A stretch of DNA of 33,603 bases, taken from the NCBI GenBank assembly GCA_023415595.1, contig JAEZJW010000214.1:1-33603 (forward strand). Reading direction: 5' to 3'. How positions within the stretch are numbered: the first letter of the stretch is position 1; the number at the start of each line of letters is the position of its first letter. A model generated the notes under the pieces. The model searched no databases, was not told the origin of the DNA, and worked only from the letters and a program-made list of their open reading frames with translations. Below are positions 18,480 through 26,041 of this stretch, one piece after another. Source of the DNA: Bacillota bacterium. GTDB taxonomy: Bacteria; Bacillota; Clostridia; Lachnospirales; Lachnospiraceae. A program made the translations under genes and the position numbers.

Positions 18480-18545
18480 AAGCTGCTGAATATTTTTGTT
18501 ACCTACGGGCTTGTGACGTATAGGGCAGGAATTAATCAGCAGCTT
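18480..18545. other. Long-range inverted repeat after uxuB
   Basis: AAGCTGCTGA (18480-18489) is perfectly complementary to TCAGCAGCTT (18536-18545) across 46 bases. It lies 25 bases after the uxuB stop. The right arm is followed by TTATTA rather than a T-run, so termination would be weak. It may be a stabilising 3' structure or a remnant. Confidence 0.5.
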
Positions 18546-18567
18546 TATTATGATTACGCCTGTCTGG

Positions 18568-18595
18568 TTGAAAGATAATAGTTTTCCAATATAAT
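18568..18595 (+). promoter_or_regulatory. Near-consensus sigma-A promoter with no obvious gene
   Basis: TTGAAA (18568-18573) and TATAAT (18590-18595) are separated by 16 bases. A second weaker -10 (TATACT, 18605-18610) follows. Transcription would run rightward into the palindromic element at 18696-18803. The only small frame here (ATG at 18594, 32 codons) overlaps the -10 and could not be translated from this promoter. Confidence 0.6.
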
Positions 18596-18695
18596 GAAAT
18601 CTGTTATACTAAGAGTAAGTGGAAGAAATCGAATTATTCAGAGACTTCCTGCGGAAATTGAAAGATTGAATAAAACAATTAAGCTATAATATATA

Positions 18696-18803
18696 GGGAC
18701 TGTTTCTTAATGGCTTTAAGATACAAGAGGCTCCATATATGTTCCCCTCACGGGAACATATATGGAGCCTCTTGTATTATTTATGCTTAATGTGAAACAG
18801 CCC
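18696..18803. mobile_element. MITE-like palindromic element between convergent genes, likely acting as terminator
   Basis: The 108-base element is almost fully self-complementary. A perfect 26-bp stem (18721-18746 with 18752-18777) has a 5-base loop. Outside it, imperfect arms continue to terminal inverted repeats GGGACTGTTTC on the left and, read from the right end, GGGCTGTTTCA. It encodes no protein. The right end runs into TTTT. Its size and termini fit a miniature inverted-repeat element, and its place between uxuB and the convergent DUF255 gene makes it a likely bidirectional terminator. No target duplication is obvious. Confidence 0.6.
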
Positions 18804-18816
18804 TTTTGATTCTTCT

Positions 18817-20932
18817 TCAGATCGGAGCCTGACCGATTGTATGAACCGGCAATTTGTTGACAGGTGCCTGACAGCTGTAGTTCTCACAGATATAATAGGT
18901 GGTTATGTCATTCACCATATGATAATCCTTGACATAAGGTGCTACATTCTGCAATTCTTCTTCATTTTCCTCGGTTTTAACCAGAACAACCGTGTTCGGT
19001 TCATAATGCTCGGACAGATAGAGGGACAGATCCCTGAAATCCTCCTTATAACCGCGATCCTTACCAAGTTCCTTAGCCTGGTTGGTGTTCAGTTCCTTTT
19101 CACTGGCAACGCAAACAATTTCCTTGGAAGGATAAAGTGCATTTAAGAAGGCCAGCTGTGCGAAACAGAAGCCTGCGGGATAATCCTTCACCTGACCGGC
19201 CAGAAAGCTCAGCTGTTTATGGGCAAATTCCAGGTATTTGGAGCTTCCGGTGATATGAGCCAGCTTCTGCAGTACATAACCTGCGACAGAATTGCCAGAG
19301 GGAATTGCCCCGTCATAAACCTCCTTCGGACGATAGATCAGACGCTCCGATTCACTGGAGGTAAGGAAGAAGCCGTAATTATCTCCATCCCAGAACTGAG
19401 CCAACATCTTATCCGCTATTGCAACCGCCTGTTTCAGATAGCTTACCTCAAAGGTTGCATCATATACATCCAGTAATGCTTTACAATAGAAGGCATAGTC
19501 ATCCAGATGACCGGCAAATGCTGTATCCTCATCCTTATATCTGACATAGAGCCTGCCGTCATCATCTGACAGCCGTCGATTGATAAAATCCACACCCTTT
19601 CGGGCAACATCTGCATATTCCCTGCTCTGTAGCACAACGGCCGCTCTGGCATAGGCAGAAATCATCAGCGCGCTCCAGGAGGTCAGGATCTTATCATCCT
19701 TATGAAGCTCCGCCCGGTTTCTTCGATAATTATACATATATTCGCAGACACGGAGCACTTTTTCATTTTCCGCTTCCAGCTCGGTGGCATGGAGAAGATT
19801 CGGAATGGAAGATCCTTCGAAATTCCCCTCCTTGGTAATATCAAAGTAATTGCAGAAGAAACCAGCATCATCACTCTGAAGGACGGTATTCACCTCTTCC
19901 GGAGTAAACACATAGTATTTTCCTTCCACACCCTCGCTATCCGCATCCTGGGCACAGTAGAAACCGCCTTCCTTATCCGTCATTTCTCTGCGGACATAAT
20001 CAAGAACCTGTACGGCGATTGTCCGGTAGATGCTTCTCTTCGTAGATTGGTAAGCATCCAGGTAAGCAGTAGCCAATAAAGCATTATCGTATAGCATCTT
20101 CTCAAAATGAGGGACCAGCCATCTGGCATCCGTGGAATAACGGGAGAAGCCATGGCCGACATGGTCATAGATACCGCCACGATACATACATTTCAATGTA
20201 TTTTCAGCCATAAACAGGGACTGCTCATCATCCTCCAGTCTCGCATAGGCAAGTAAAAACATCAGGTTATGGGGACTCGGGAATTTCGGTTCATTACCAA
20301 AGCCGCCATAATCATGATCGTAGATCTGTTTCAGCTGTGATACAGCCAGGTTGACAAGATCCTTAGTTACGGTTCCGGAGTCGGACTTGGCTTCAAACTC
20401 ACGCTTCATAATCCCTGCGATCTGATTGCCTGTCTGGATCAGATCCATCTGCTTCGTTTCCCAGTCATTACACACTTGATTCAGAAGATCCATAAGGCCA
20501 ATCATCCCATACCTGGTTTCCTTTGGAATATAGGTAGCAGCATAGAAGGGCTTCTGCTCCGGAGTCATCAGGATCGTTAACGGCCAGCCTCCATGGCCTG
20601 TTGTTGCCTGACAGATGGTCATATAGACCGTGTCGATATCCGGGCGTTCCTCCTTATCTACCTTAATACTGATGAAATTATTATTCAGAAGCTCAGCCAC
20701 CTCTTCATCCTCAAAACATTCATGAGCCATGACATGGCACCAATGACATGTAAACCAATAACCTCAATTAGGAATACCCAATAGATAAGAAAATAGGTTT
20801 ATTTTCCTTTTTAGCTATTTCAAATGCCTCTTCACTCCATGGGTACCAATTGACTTCATTATACGCATGCTGTAATAAATAAGGGCTTTTTTCGTTCACT
20901 AATCTATTGGGTATTCTAGTTGATGTTTTCAT
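18817..20932 (-). pseudogene. Thioredoxin-fold DUF255 (YyaL/spermatogenesis-associated protein 20 type) gene, frameshifted
   Basis: The long frame (stop at 18817, Met at 20730, 637 codons) lacks its N-terminus; the missing part lies just upstream in another frame from the ATG at 20932, which has AAGGAAGGTGAT before it. The N-terminal piece reads NRLVNEKSPYLLQHA..NWYPW..FLSIGYS and then meets TAA. The downstream frame resumes at TCHWCHVM, the thioredoxin-like CxxC motif. About 19 extra bases (around 20755-20773) separate SIGYS from TCHWC, where the family normally runs on directly. A protein started at Met 20730 would lack CHWC. The C-terminal part is the usual six-hairpin-like domain (YGGFGNEPKFPSPH, HVGHGFSRYSTDARWLVPHFEKMLYDNALLA). 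The N-terminal piece has AT-richer codons than the rest. Family function is unknown; a redox or sugar-related role has been proposed. Confidence 0.85.
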
Positions 20933-21101
20933 AATATCACCTTCCTTCATAATTTATTAATTACAAAGATAATATGTCCTAGTTTCATAAAAATTATGGT
21001 TTATAGTTAAAATAGTGCAATGTTTTTCATTTATAGTTTAATTACAAATAAAAACATATAGTTAAATGAAGTATTTTTTATAGACAGTTATTAAAGTAAA
21101 A

Positions 21102-21133
21102 ATCCCAGATATAAAGATACATATATCTGGGAT
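21102..21133 (-). terminator. Terminator for the recombinase remnant
   Basis: ATCCCAGATATA (21102-21113) pairs with TATATCTGGGAT (21122-21133). Read on the - strand the stem is followed by a TTTTTA tail, directly after the recombinase stop codon. Confidence 0.75.
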
Positions 21134-21141
21134 ATGTCGGT

Positions 21142-21546
21142 TTATAGGTATTCAATTTCAAATGTTACGATATCGCCAACCCTATCGTAGGTAATCTTCT
21201 TAACAGTATTCTTTAATAGGATATTTTTCTCTTTACTTGTAGTCACACGATACCAATTTGCCTTGAAATATTCAATCCTTTCTCGTAACTTAGGTATATC
21301 AATATTATTGTTACCCACAGTTTGATTATCCAATGAGCTCAATTCACTCTCCAGAATTGTTATTTTATCATCGTATATTTTTCGCCTTTCTGAAAACTGT
21401 TCAAGTGAGTATAGTCCATTTTCATAAGCTGTAAGAATTCGATTTAGTTTTTGTTTATATTCTTTTAAATCATTTTCTTTCTGGAAGCTCCTTTTTATGT
21501 TTCCCTTTTTATGTTTTCCAATAAGATGGATGATTTTATATAAAAA
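21142..21546 (-). pseudogene. C-terminal stub of a large serine recombinase
   Basis: About 135 codons remain. The segment YKQKLNRILTAYENGLYSLEQFSERRKIYDDKITILESEL is the coiled-coil region typical of the C-terminal part of large serine recombinases (phage integrases and TnpX-type), followed by the usual short end domain (ERIEYFKANWYRVTTSKEKNILLKNTVKKITYD). The catalytic resolvase domain, recombinase domain and zinc ribbon are missing. An upstream TTG gives about 145 codons in frame, but the first 11 of these are read from IS inverted-repeat sequence, so the true remnant ends near 21546, where an IS256-family end abuts. With the terminase remnant nearby it points to a former prophage or integrative element. 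Confidence 0.8.
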
Positions 21547-21773
21547 GATACTGTCAAGGATTTTTCGCGATACTGTCAAGGATTTTTCGCAAATTCAGAT
21601 TTAGCCGTTTGGTTGCCGGCAAGTTAACCGGCTATATAAGCTGCTTCATCAGCAGATTGCATATGATCAAGATGCTTCATGTTCATGTAGAGCTTAGCTC
21701 CCCATTGAGTTCCGGCTACATGACGAAGCCGAGCACATACCAGCATAAAAGCTGATTGCCCATCAGGAAATGT
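21547..21773 (-). mobile_element. Truncated IS256-family end with a duplicated tip
   Basis: The sequence from 21569 to 21773 matches 31821-32024 of the larger IS in this window with about 14 differences by eye. The element tip (starting GATACTGTCAAGG) occurs twice in tandem: 22 bases at 21547-21568 and again at 21569-21590. The element breaks off at 21773 inside the transposase gene. Both IS copies are in the same orientation. Confidence 0.88.
21624..21773 (-). pseudogene. C-terminal 50 codons of an IS256-family transposase
   Basis: The - strand encodes FPDGQSAFMLVCARLRHVAGTQW and continues to ADEAAYIAG and a stop at 21624-21626, with only a few residue changes from the complete transposase at 31875-33071. 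The catalytic residues lie in the missing part, so it is inactive. Confidence 0.88.
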
Positions 21774-21779
21774 AGCAGA

Positions 21780-22690
21780 AGATATTATTATTGGTGGTAA
21801 GATTGATCCGACATTATCCCGTTATTTATGGCACAGCTGATGATGAAGATTGGAGCAGTGAAGATGTCTGGTAAAGGGCAAATCCCTCACTGGGACATAC
21901 GATTGATATAAAAAAAGTTAGAAATGCTATTTGAGTGCAAAAGACAATCCTGTAGAAGAGAACATATTCTGGCAACTGCGTTTAAATCAGTGGGTTAAAC
22001 AATCAACCAGATGGATGCAGATGGATAAGTGGGAGGAATGTGCATATGCAGTTGACTTAGATAGATTAAGAATAGAGAATGCTATGGAGGACTTAGTCTA
22101 TCCAGTACGACGGATATAACAGCATTTGTATTAGTTTTTCCGTCAAGGGATGAAGAAGAAAATATATCGTGTTGCCTTTCTCTTGGATCCCAGAAGATAA
22201 TATGAAACAACGAGTTCGAAGGGATCATGTTCCGTATGATGTGTGGGAGAAGCAGGAGTTTTGAAAGACTACAGAAGGAAATGTTGTTCAATATGGCTTT
22301 TATTGAACGGTTCATTGAAGAGTTAGGGAAGATATATAACATTAAGGAGATTGCGTTTGATTGGTGGGGAGCTGTTCAGATGGTTCAGAACTTAGAGGGA
22401 TGGGATTTACAGTGGTTCCTTTCGGTCAAGGCTAAGGATATGAGCCCTCCATCAAAAGAGCTTATGAAATTAACACTTGAAAAGAAACTTGCTCACGGTA
22501 GTCACCCGGTTTTACGTTGGATGATGGATAATTTTTTTATTAAGCAGAATCCGGCGGGAAATATTAAGCCCGATTAAAAAAAGAGTACGGAGAAGATTGA
22601 TGGCGCAGTCGCCTTAATAATGGTATTAGATCGGGCAATAAGAAATCAAGGAGATAGTGGTAGTATTTATGATAACAGGGATATTTTAAT
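21780..22690 (+). pseudogene. Decayed phage terminase large-subunit gene (C-terminal ATPase/nuclease part)
   Basis: Several frames must be joined. PVIYGTADDEDWSSEDVW and ANPSLGHTIDIKKVRNA (from about 21804) are followed by SAKDNPVEENIFWQLRLNQWVKQSTRWMQMDKW (from 21929), then YGGLSLSSTTDITAFVLVFP (from about 22083), IPEDNMKQRVRRDHVPYDVWEKQ, then IERFIEELGKIYNIKEIAFDWWGAVQMVQNLEG, MSPPSKELMKLTLEKKLAHG and HPVLRWMMDNFFIKQNPAGNIKPD. After a stop the same frame continues KSTEKIDGAVALIMVLDRAIRNQ to about 22690. These are in the order of a phage large terminase of the Terminase_1 type. The conserved nuclease Asp in GGLDLSST appears changed to Ser. At least three stops and frame changes are present, and the N-terminal part was lost at the IS junction. 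Confidence 0.85.
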
Positions 22691-22748
22691 ATTATTATTT
22701 ATGTGGTACAATAGTGGTAAAAAAATGGAAATTGAGGAGGAGAAGTAG

Positions 22749-22817
22749 GTGTTTAAGATAATAGTTTTTATTGGTTCACCACTTATTGTATCTTGCTTGG
22801 TAGTGTTAGTTGCTTGA
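22749..22817 (+). other. Upstream in-frame segment of the membrane protein, ending in TGA
   Basis: A GTG at 22749 preceded by GGAGGAG begins a 22-codon frame (MFKIIVFIGSPLIVSCLVVLVA) that is a clean hydrophobic helix and stops at TGA 22815-22817. The same frame continues without another stop into the 387-codon frame that ends at 24062. The ribosome-binding site is much better than that of any downstream start, so this is probably the original N-terminus. Confidence 0.6.
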
Positions 22818-22898
22818 CTATTATTTGGAGATAATCCGTTTGGGCGCTTACTAAAAGTATTTGGTGCAATAGCAGGATTTATAGGGTATTTATGGTTC

Positions 22899-24062
22899 TT
22901 GAGTTATTATAATGAGTATGGAAATTCCATGATTGTCGGGTCGATTTTTATGTTTGGTCCCATTATCTTATTGCTATCGTTAATACTGTTGTATTATCTT
23001 TTTAAAGATAGTGTTCATGCAAAAGTTTTTTTGTCAAGTCCAAACAATATTAAAAATATTCAGGTTGCCTTTACTGCATTCGTTTTACTCATAATTTTAG
23101 GTATACTAGTGGCTATTTACGATACTGAAAATTCCAAGGAAACGGTAACACCGGGTTTAAATATTGAAGATCATATTAATACATTTGATATAAACGATAT
23201 AACCGAAATCCAAAACACAAAGAATAATCCAAATGAAGTTTTTGTTACTAAGGAAGATAATTATACAGATGAATATATATCAAATCAAGTTGCTAATGAC
23301 AGCTATGATGATGTTGAGAACAATCAAATAGAAAACGAATATCAATTTGAAGGATCAACAATAAGGGAAGATAAAGGTTATGATGATATAAATAACGACA
23401 TAGAAGCTGATACAGATTTATCAATATCTGATAAGGAACTTAATATAAATATTGAATATCCTGATGAAATATATGGAGAATACTTTGAAAGTACAGGTTA
23501 TTATTTAGAATGGCTCGATAGTTTACTTCAATTTACTATAGAGAGTTCAGATAATGATACCGTTATTGTTGATATATATGAGAACAACGATCTTGTATAT
23601 AACAATAGTTATTTAAAGAATGGTGAAACATTTAGTTTTTCACCAACATTCAATAATGGGGAAAATAAATATCAAATCATATCAAGTACAGTAGATGGTT
23701 TGAAGAGTTTTGAAAAAGATTTTGCTATTATTTATTATCCGGTTCCTATGAAAATAGAAATGACAAGTGTGCCTGAAATTATTGATTCTAATTATGGGGA
23801 GTATTCTGATTGGGCTAAAAGATCAAAGATATTTTATAAAGTATTGTGTGAATATGATGACAAGGTTGATTTGATTATAATTGATAATGGCATATCTCAT
23901 AAAGTTGGTGGATATAGAAGCGGAGATGAAGATTTTTATTTACCCGATTACAGGGAAGGAGAAAATATAATAGAATTTATAGCAACTTCTCAATTAACGG
24001 GGGCAGAGTACGATGATGAAATTCATATAGTATATAATATAGTAGACAATACAGTCAACTAA
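22899..24062 (+). CDS. Membrane protein with acidic linker and Ig-like extracellular region, N-terminus interrupted by TGA
   Basis: From the TTG at 22899 the frame encodes 387 residues, with two clear membrane helices (about 12-36 and 50-72). A low-complexity acidic, Asn/Asp-rich linker (about 75-185) and two beta-rich, Ig-like segments (about 190-290 and 290-385, each ending in motifs such as NKYQIISSTVDG and ENIIEFIATSQLTG) follow. The native start was probably the GTG at 22749, giving one more helix and a GDNPFGRLLKVFGAIAGFIGYLW segment, but TGA interrupts that frame. Function is not recognised. Codon use is AT-rich like the island. Start choice is uncertain, and the gene may be a recent pseudogene. 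Confidence 0.6.
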   Translation: MSYYNEYGNSMIVGSIFMFGPIILLLSLILLYYLFKDSVHAKVFLSSPNNIKNIQVAFTAFVLLIILGILVAIYDTENSKETVTPGLNIEDHINTFDINDITEIQNTKNNPNEVFVTKEDNYTDEYISNQVANDSYDDVENNQIENEYQFEGSTIREDKGYDDINNDIEADTDLSISDKELNINIEYPDEIYGEYFESTGYYLEWLDSLLQFTIESSDNDTVIVDIYENNDLVYNNSYLKNGETFSFSPTFNNGENKYQIISSTVDGLKSFEKDFAIIYYPVPMKIEMTSVPEIIDSNYGEYSDWAKRSKIFYKVLCEYDDKVDLIIIDNGISHKVGGYRSGDEDFYLPDYREGENIIEFIATSQLTGAEYDDEIHIVYNIVDNTVN

Positions 24063-24105
24063 TAGAACTTAGGTTTTAGAAATATCAGAGAGACAATTAT
24101 CATTG

Positions 24106-24129
24106 AAAGCATTTCTCCGGAGGTGCTTT
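24106..24129 (+). other. Hairpin enclosing the ribosome-binding site of the next gene
   Basis: AAAGCA (24106-24111) pairs with TGCTTT (24124-24129), followed by more T residues, around an inner self-complementary CTCCGGAG (24115-24122). It resembles a short terminator for the membrane protein gene. The GGAGG of the following gene (24119-24123) lies inside it, so it could limit translation. Confidence 0.45.
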
Positions 24130-24132
24130 TTT

Positions 24133-24867
24133 ATGTATATTTTTGGAGGTGCAAAGATATCATTCTATCGAATTTCTTTTACGAATCCATTGGTATATGA
24201 ATTAATTGATAAGACGGATATTATTCCTACTAGAAAAATATTAAAAGAATTAATGAATAAGCATATTATTTTCGCAAATGAAGAAGAAAATAATATAATT
24301 TTGGCTGAAGCGTTAATAGAAGCCTTTAATAAAATAAAGAATGAAAATGATCTGAATTTTGTTGATGATTCTTTTTTGAAATATGCCACCATAACAAGAC
24401 AAAATTTTAGATGCTACATATGCGGTGAAAACGGAAAACAAATTAATTTAGCTTATTTAACAGTAAATAAAAACACGATGGACTTAAATAGTGTAATTGG
24501 TATTTGCCCAGATTGTTACAAATACCATACGAAAGATGGGGTTATAGTAAGAGCCTTTGTATTGTCAGATGTGTTTAGTATGGATGAGAAATGCAAAAGC
24601 GTAAAGTTCCTTATTAGCCACCTGCCGGAAGTAAAAGGATTGATATGGGTTGAAGCAGAGTTGGAGAAATTTGAAAATCAGTTTGGTGAGAAAGAAGTAA
24701 TTAAGGCTTTATCAATTAGTTTAAATCGTAATTGTGATATCAATTTTCAATCTATAGATGCTTTTATAAAATATACTGGTGCTATTTTACGGAATGCTTT
24801 TACAGACGGAGTTAAAGTAAATCGTAATGTATATAATTTATATGATTTGCATAAATGGGATATTTGA
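24133..24867 (+). CDS. Hypothetical protein with an HNH-like zinc finger
   Basis: ATG at 24133 with GGAGG nine bases upstream gives 244 residues; an upstream TTG (24103) would run through a hairpin and is unlikely. The middle carries C94-x2-C97 (FRCYICGE) and C125-x2-C128 with H132 (GICPDCYKYH), with DLNSVIGIC between them. This spacing and the Asn before CxxC resemble a zinc-bound HNH/treble-clef fold, but the first catalytic His expected after the beta strand is absent (LTVNKNTMD). The flanks are predicted helical. A degenerate HNH nuclease or a nucleic-acid or protein-binding zinc finger is possible; no function is assigned. No overlap with neighbours. Confidence 0.65.
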   Translation: MYIFGGAKISFYRISFTNPLVYELIDKTDIIPTRKILKELMNKHIIFANEEENNIILAEALIEAFNKIKNENDLNFVDDSFLKYATITRQNFRCYICGENGKQINLAYLTVNKNTMDLNSVIGICPDCYKYHTKDGVIVRAFVLSDVFSMDEKCKSVKFLISHLPEVKGLIWVEAELEKFENQFGEKEVIKALSISLNRNCDINFQSIDAFIKYTGAILRNAFTDGVKVNRNVYNLYDLHKWDI

Positions 24868-24993
24868 AATAACAATAGATCCACGTTTATTCTTTATCAA
24901 ATAAATGATCCTATGGGCGTTTGTGGGGATGTCAAACGGTTCTAATACCTTCGACTGCTTTGTAGAAAATAAAAAAGCCGTTGATTTAATTTG

Positions 24994-25017
24994 GATTACA
25001 CTCCAGATTACACTCCA
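24994..25017 (+). repeat. Perfect tandem 12-bp duplication
   Basis: GATTACACTCCA occurs twice back to back (24994-25005 and 25006-25017). It lies in the tail of a - strand coding remnant and adds four codons to it in frame. Confidence 0.85.
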
Positions 25018-25241
25018 TAACCAGCATGCGGGAATACTCTTTCTCAAAGTGTTTGCGAATAGGTCAGTGATACGAAACCACGACCTGTGAAGCAGGTCAT
25101 AGGGTTCTCTTACGAGACCTTGTTAAAATCCTACAGCTTCTGCATTAAAAATTGTTAGAAATCAATGGATTAAGAGCTCTTTTGTGCGAAAAATAGTGAG
25201 TGTTATCAAAAGTGTATAAAGATTTCTGTGCAATGGTAAAA

Positions 25242-25270
25242 GGGGTCGTAGGAATAATTCTTACGGCCCC
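25242..25270 (-). terminator. Terminator-like palindrome
   Basis: GGGGTCGTA (25242-25250) pairs with TACGGCCCC (25262-25270), and the stem nearly continues through the centre. On the - strand TTTTACC follows the stem; on the + strand AAAAC follows. It fits a terminator for a - strand transcript arriving from the transposase remnant side. Confidence 0.6.
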
Positions 25271-25487
25271 AAAACTTAACTATTGTTGTGGGTTATAATC
25301 TAAAACTGACTTATTGATGATAAGCCGTTTCTGTACCACTATTCCCATCCAACTACCCTCTGGTTGACACTCTGTAATAACCAAATCCCATATATATTCA
25401 CTTAACTTATGACACTATTATATGACACCGGGTGAGCCATCGTAAAGAGAAAGTCTGAAAAACGGTCTCAAAACTTTAAAGATATGA

Positions 25488-25533
25488 AGCATATATTTTT
25501 ATGTGGAATGTAGCATATATTTTTATGTGGAAT
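25488..25533 (+). repeat. Tandem 22-bp direct repeat, period 24
   Basis: The unit beginning AGCATATATTTTTATG is present at 25488-25509 and identically at 25512-25533, with GT between, and a partial third end (TATGTGG) follows. It is in non-coding AT-rich DNA. Confidence 0.85.
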
Positions 25534-25627
25534 TATGTGGCATTACGAATACAAATGTAATATAATGGAGATGGTACTTAATGCTTACGGATAGGTGTTT
25601 TGATTTTATGGCCCAATTGCAATGTGG

Positions 25628-25914
25628 TTATTGAAGATTTAGGACCCTGTTTATTCTTTGGAGTATTTTAAAGAAAACAATAAGAAGGGCATCTATAGGG
25701 ATAGAGAAGATACATTGTAGAACCACAGCCCATAGCATAGCAGAGAGAGGATATTTACGAGGTCTTCCGGTTGAAGCATAGTAATGGTTTTGCGAAGAAA
25801 CATAAATATACTCATCGATAATAAAATGTTCTTCCACGAGTTCAAGAAATGCAGGTTTGTCATTTTCATATTTTTCTTGGCAATCTGTAAATTCTGCAAA
25901 CGAAAGCTATTTAT
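25628..25914 (-). pseudogene. N-terminal remnant of an IS1182/DUF772-type transposase
   Basis: The - strand frame reads LSFAEFTDCQEKYENDKPAFLELVEEHF, then YYASTGRPRKYPLSAMLWAVVLQCIFSIPIDALLIVFF. The TGRPRKYPLSAMLWAVVLQ..FSIPTDSLL pattern is the N-terminal DUF772 region of IS1182-like transposases. The frame is closed by TAG just upstream and ends in unrelated residues; the DDE catalytic domain is absent. No inverted repeats were recognised. Confidence 0.7.
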
Positions 25915-26041
25915 ATTCATTTATCTAATTCGTTTCGAATTTTGATAAATTTGTTTCTGGACTATTCAATTTACCATAATTCGGTGAGGAGTTATATTGT
26001 TTTATTACTATTGAGGATAAAGTTGTGAAAGGAGACAAGCT

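Larger units (their letters stand above)
24868..25627. other. Gene-poor decayed stretch
   Basis: No convincing intact gene is seen in 760 bases. On the - strand a short frame (IRKHFEKEYSRMLVMECNLECNPN, ending near 24989) is followed by AAATCAACGGCTTTTTT, a terminator-like right arm, which may be the tail of a lost gene. A small hairpin GACCTG/CAGGTC sits at 25082-25098. Two tandem duplications and a - strand terminator are listed separately. Confidence 0.5.

Noticed and set aside
20772..20917. Phase-variable invertible segment in the DUF255 gene, flanked by 14-base inverted repeats
   Set aside because: Inverting the segment would put the N-terminal codons in the wrong orientation and would not remove the frameshift, and no adjacent invertase is intact.
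22749..22817. Selenocysteine or recoded TGA in the membrane protein
   Set aside because: The TGA lies in a hydrophobic helix where Trp is natural, with no SECIS-like hairpin noticed; a nonsense mutation is simpler.
24838..25047. - strand frame of 69 codons
   Set aside because: No domain or ribosome-binding site; it overlaps the end of the zinc-finger gene and a tandem duplication. Another frame of the same strand looks more like a coding remnant.
25488..25533. CRISPR array
   Set aside because: Only two units with a 2-base gap; no spacers, no cas genes.
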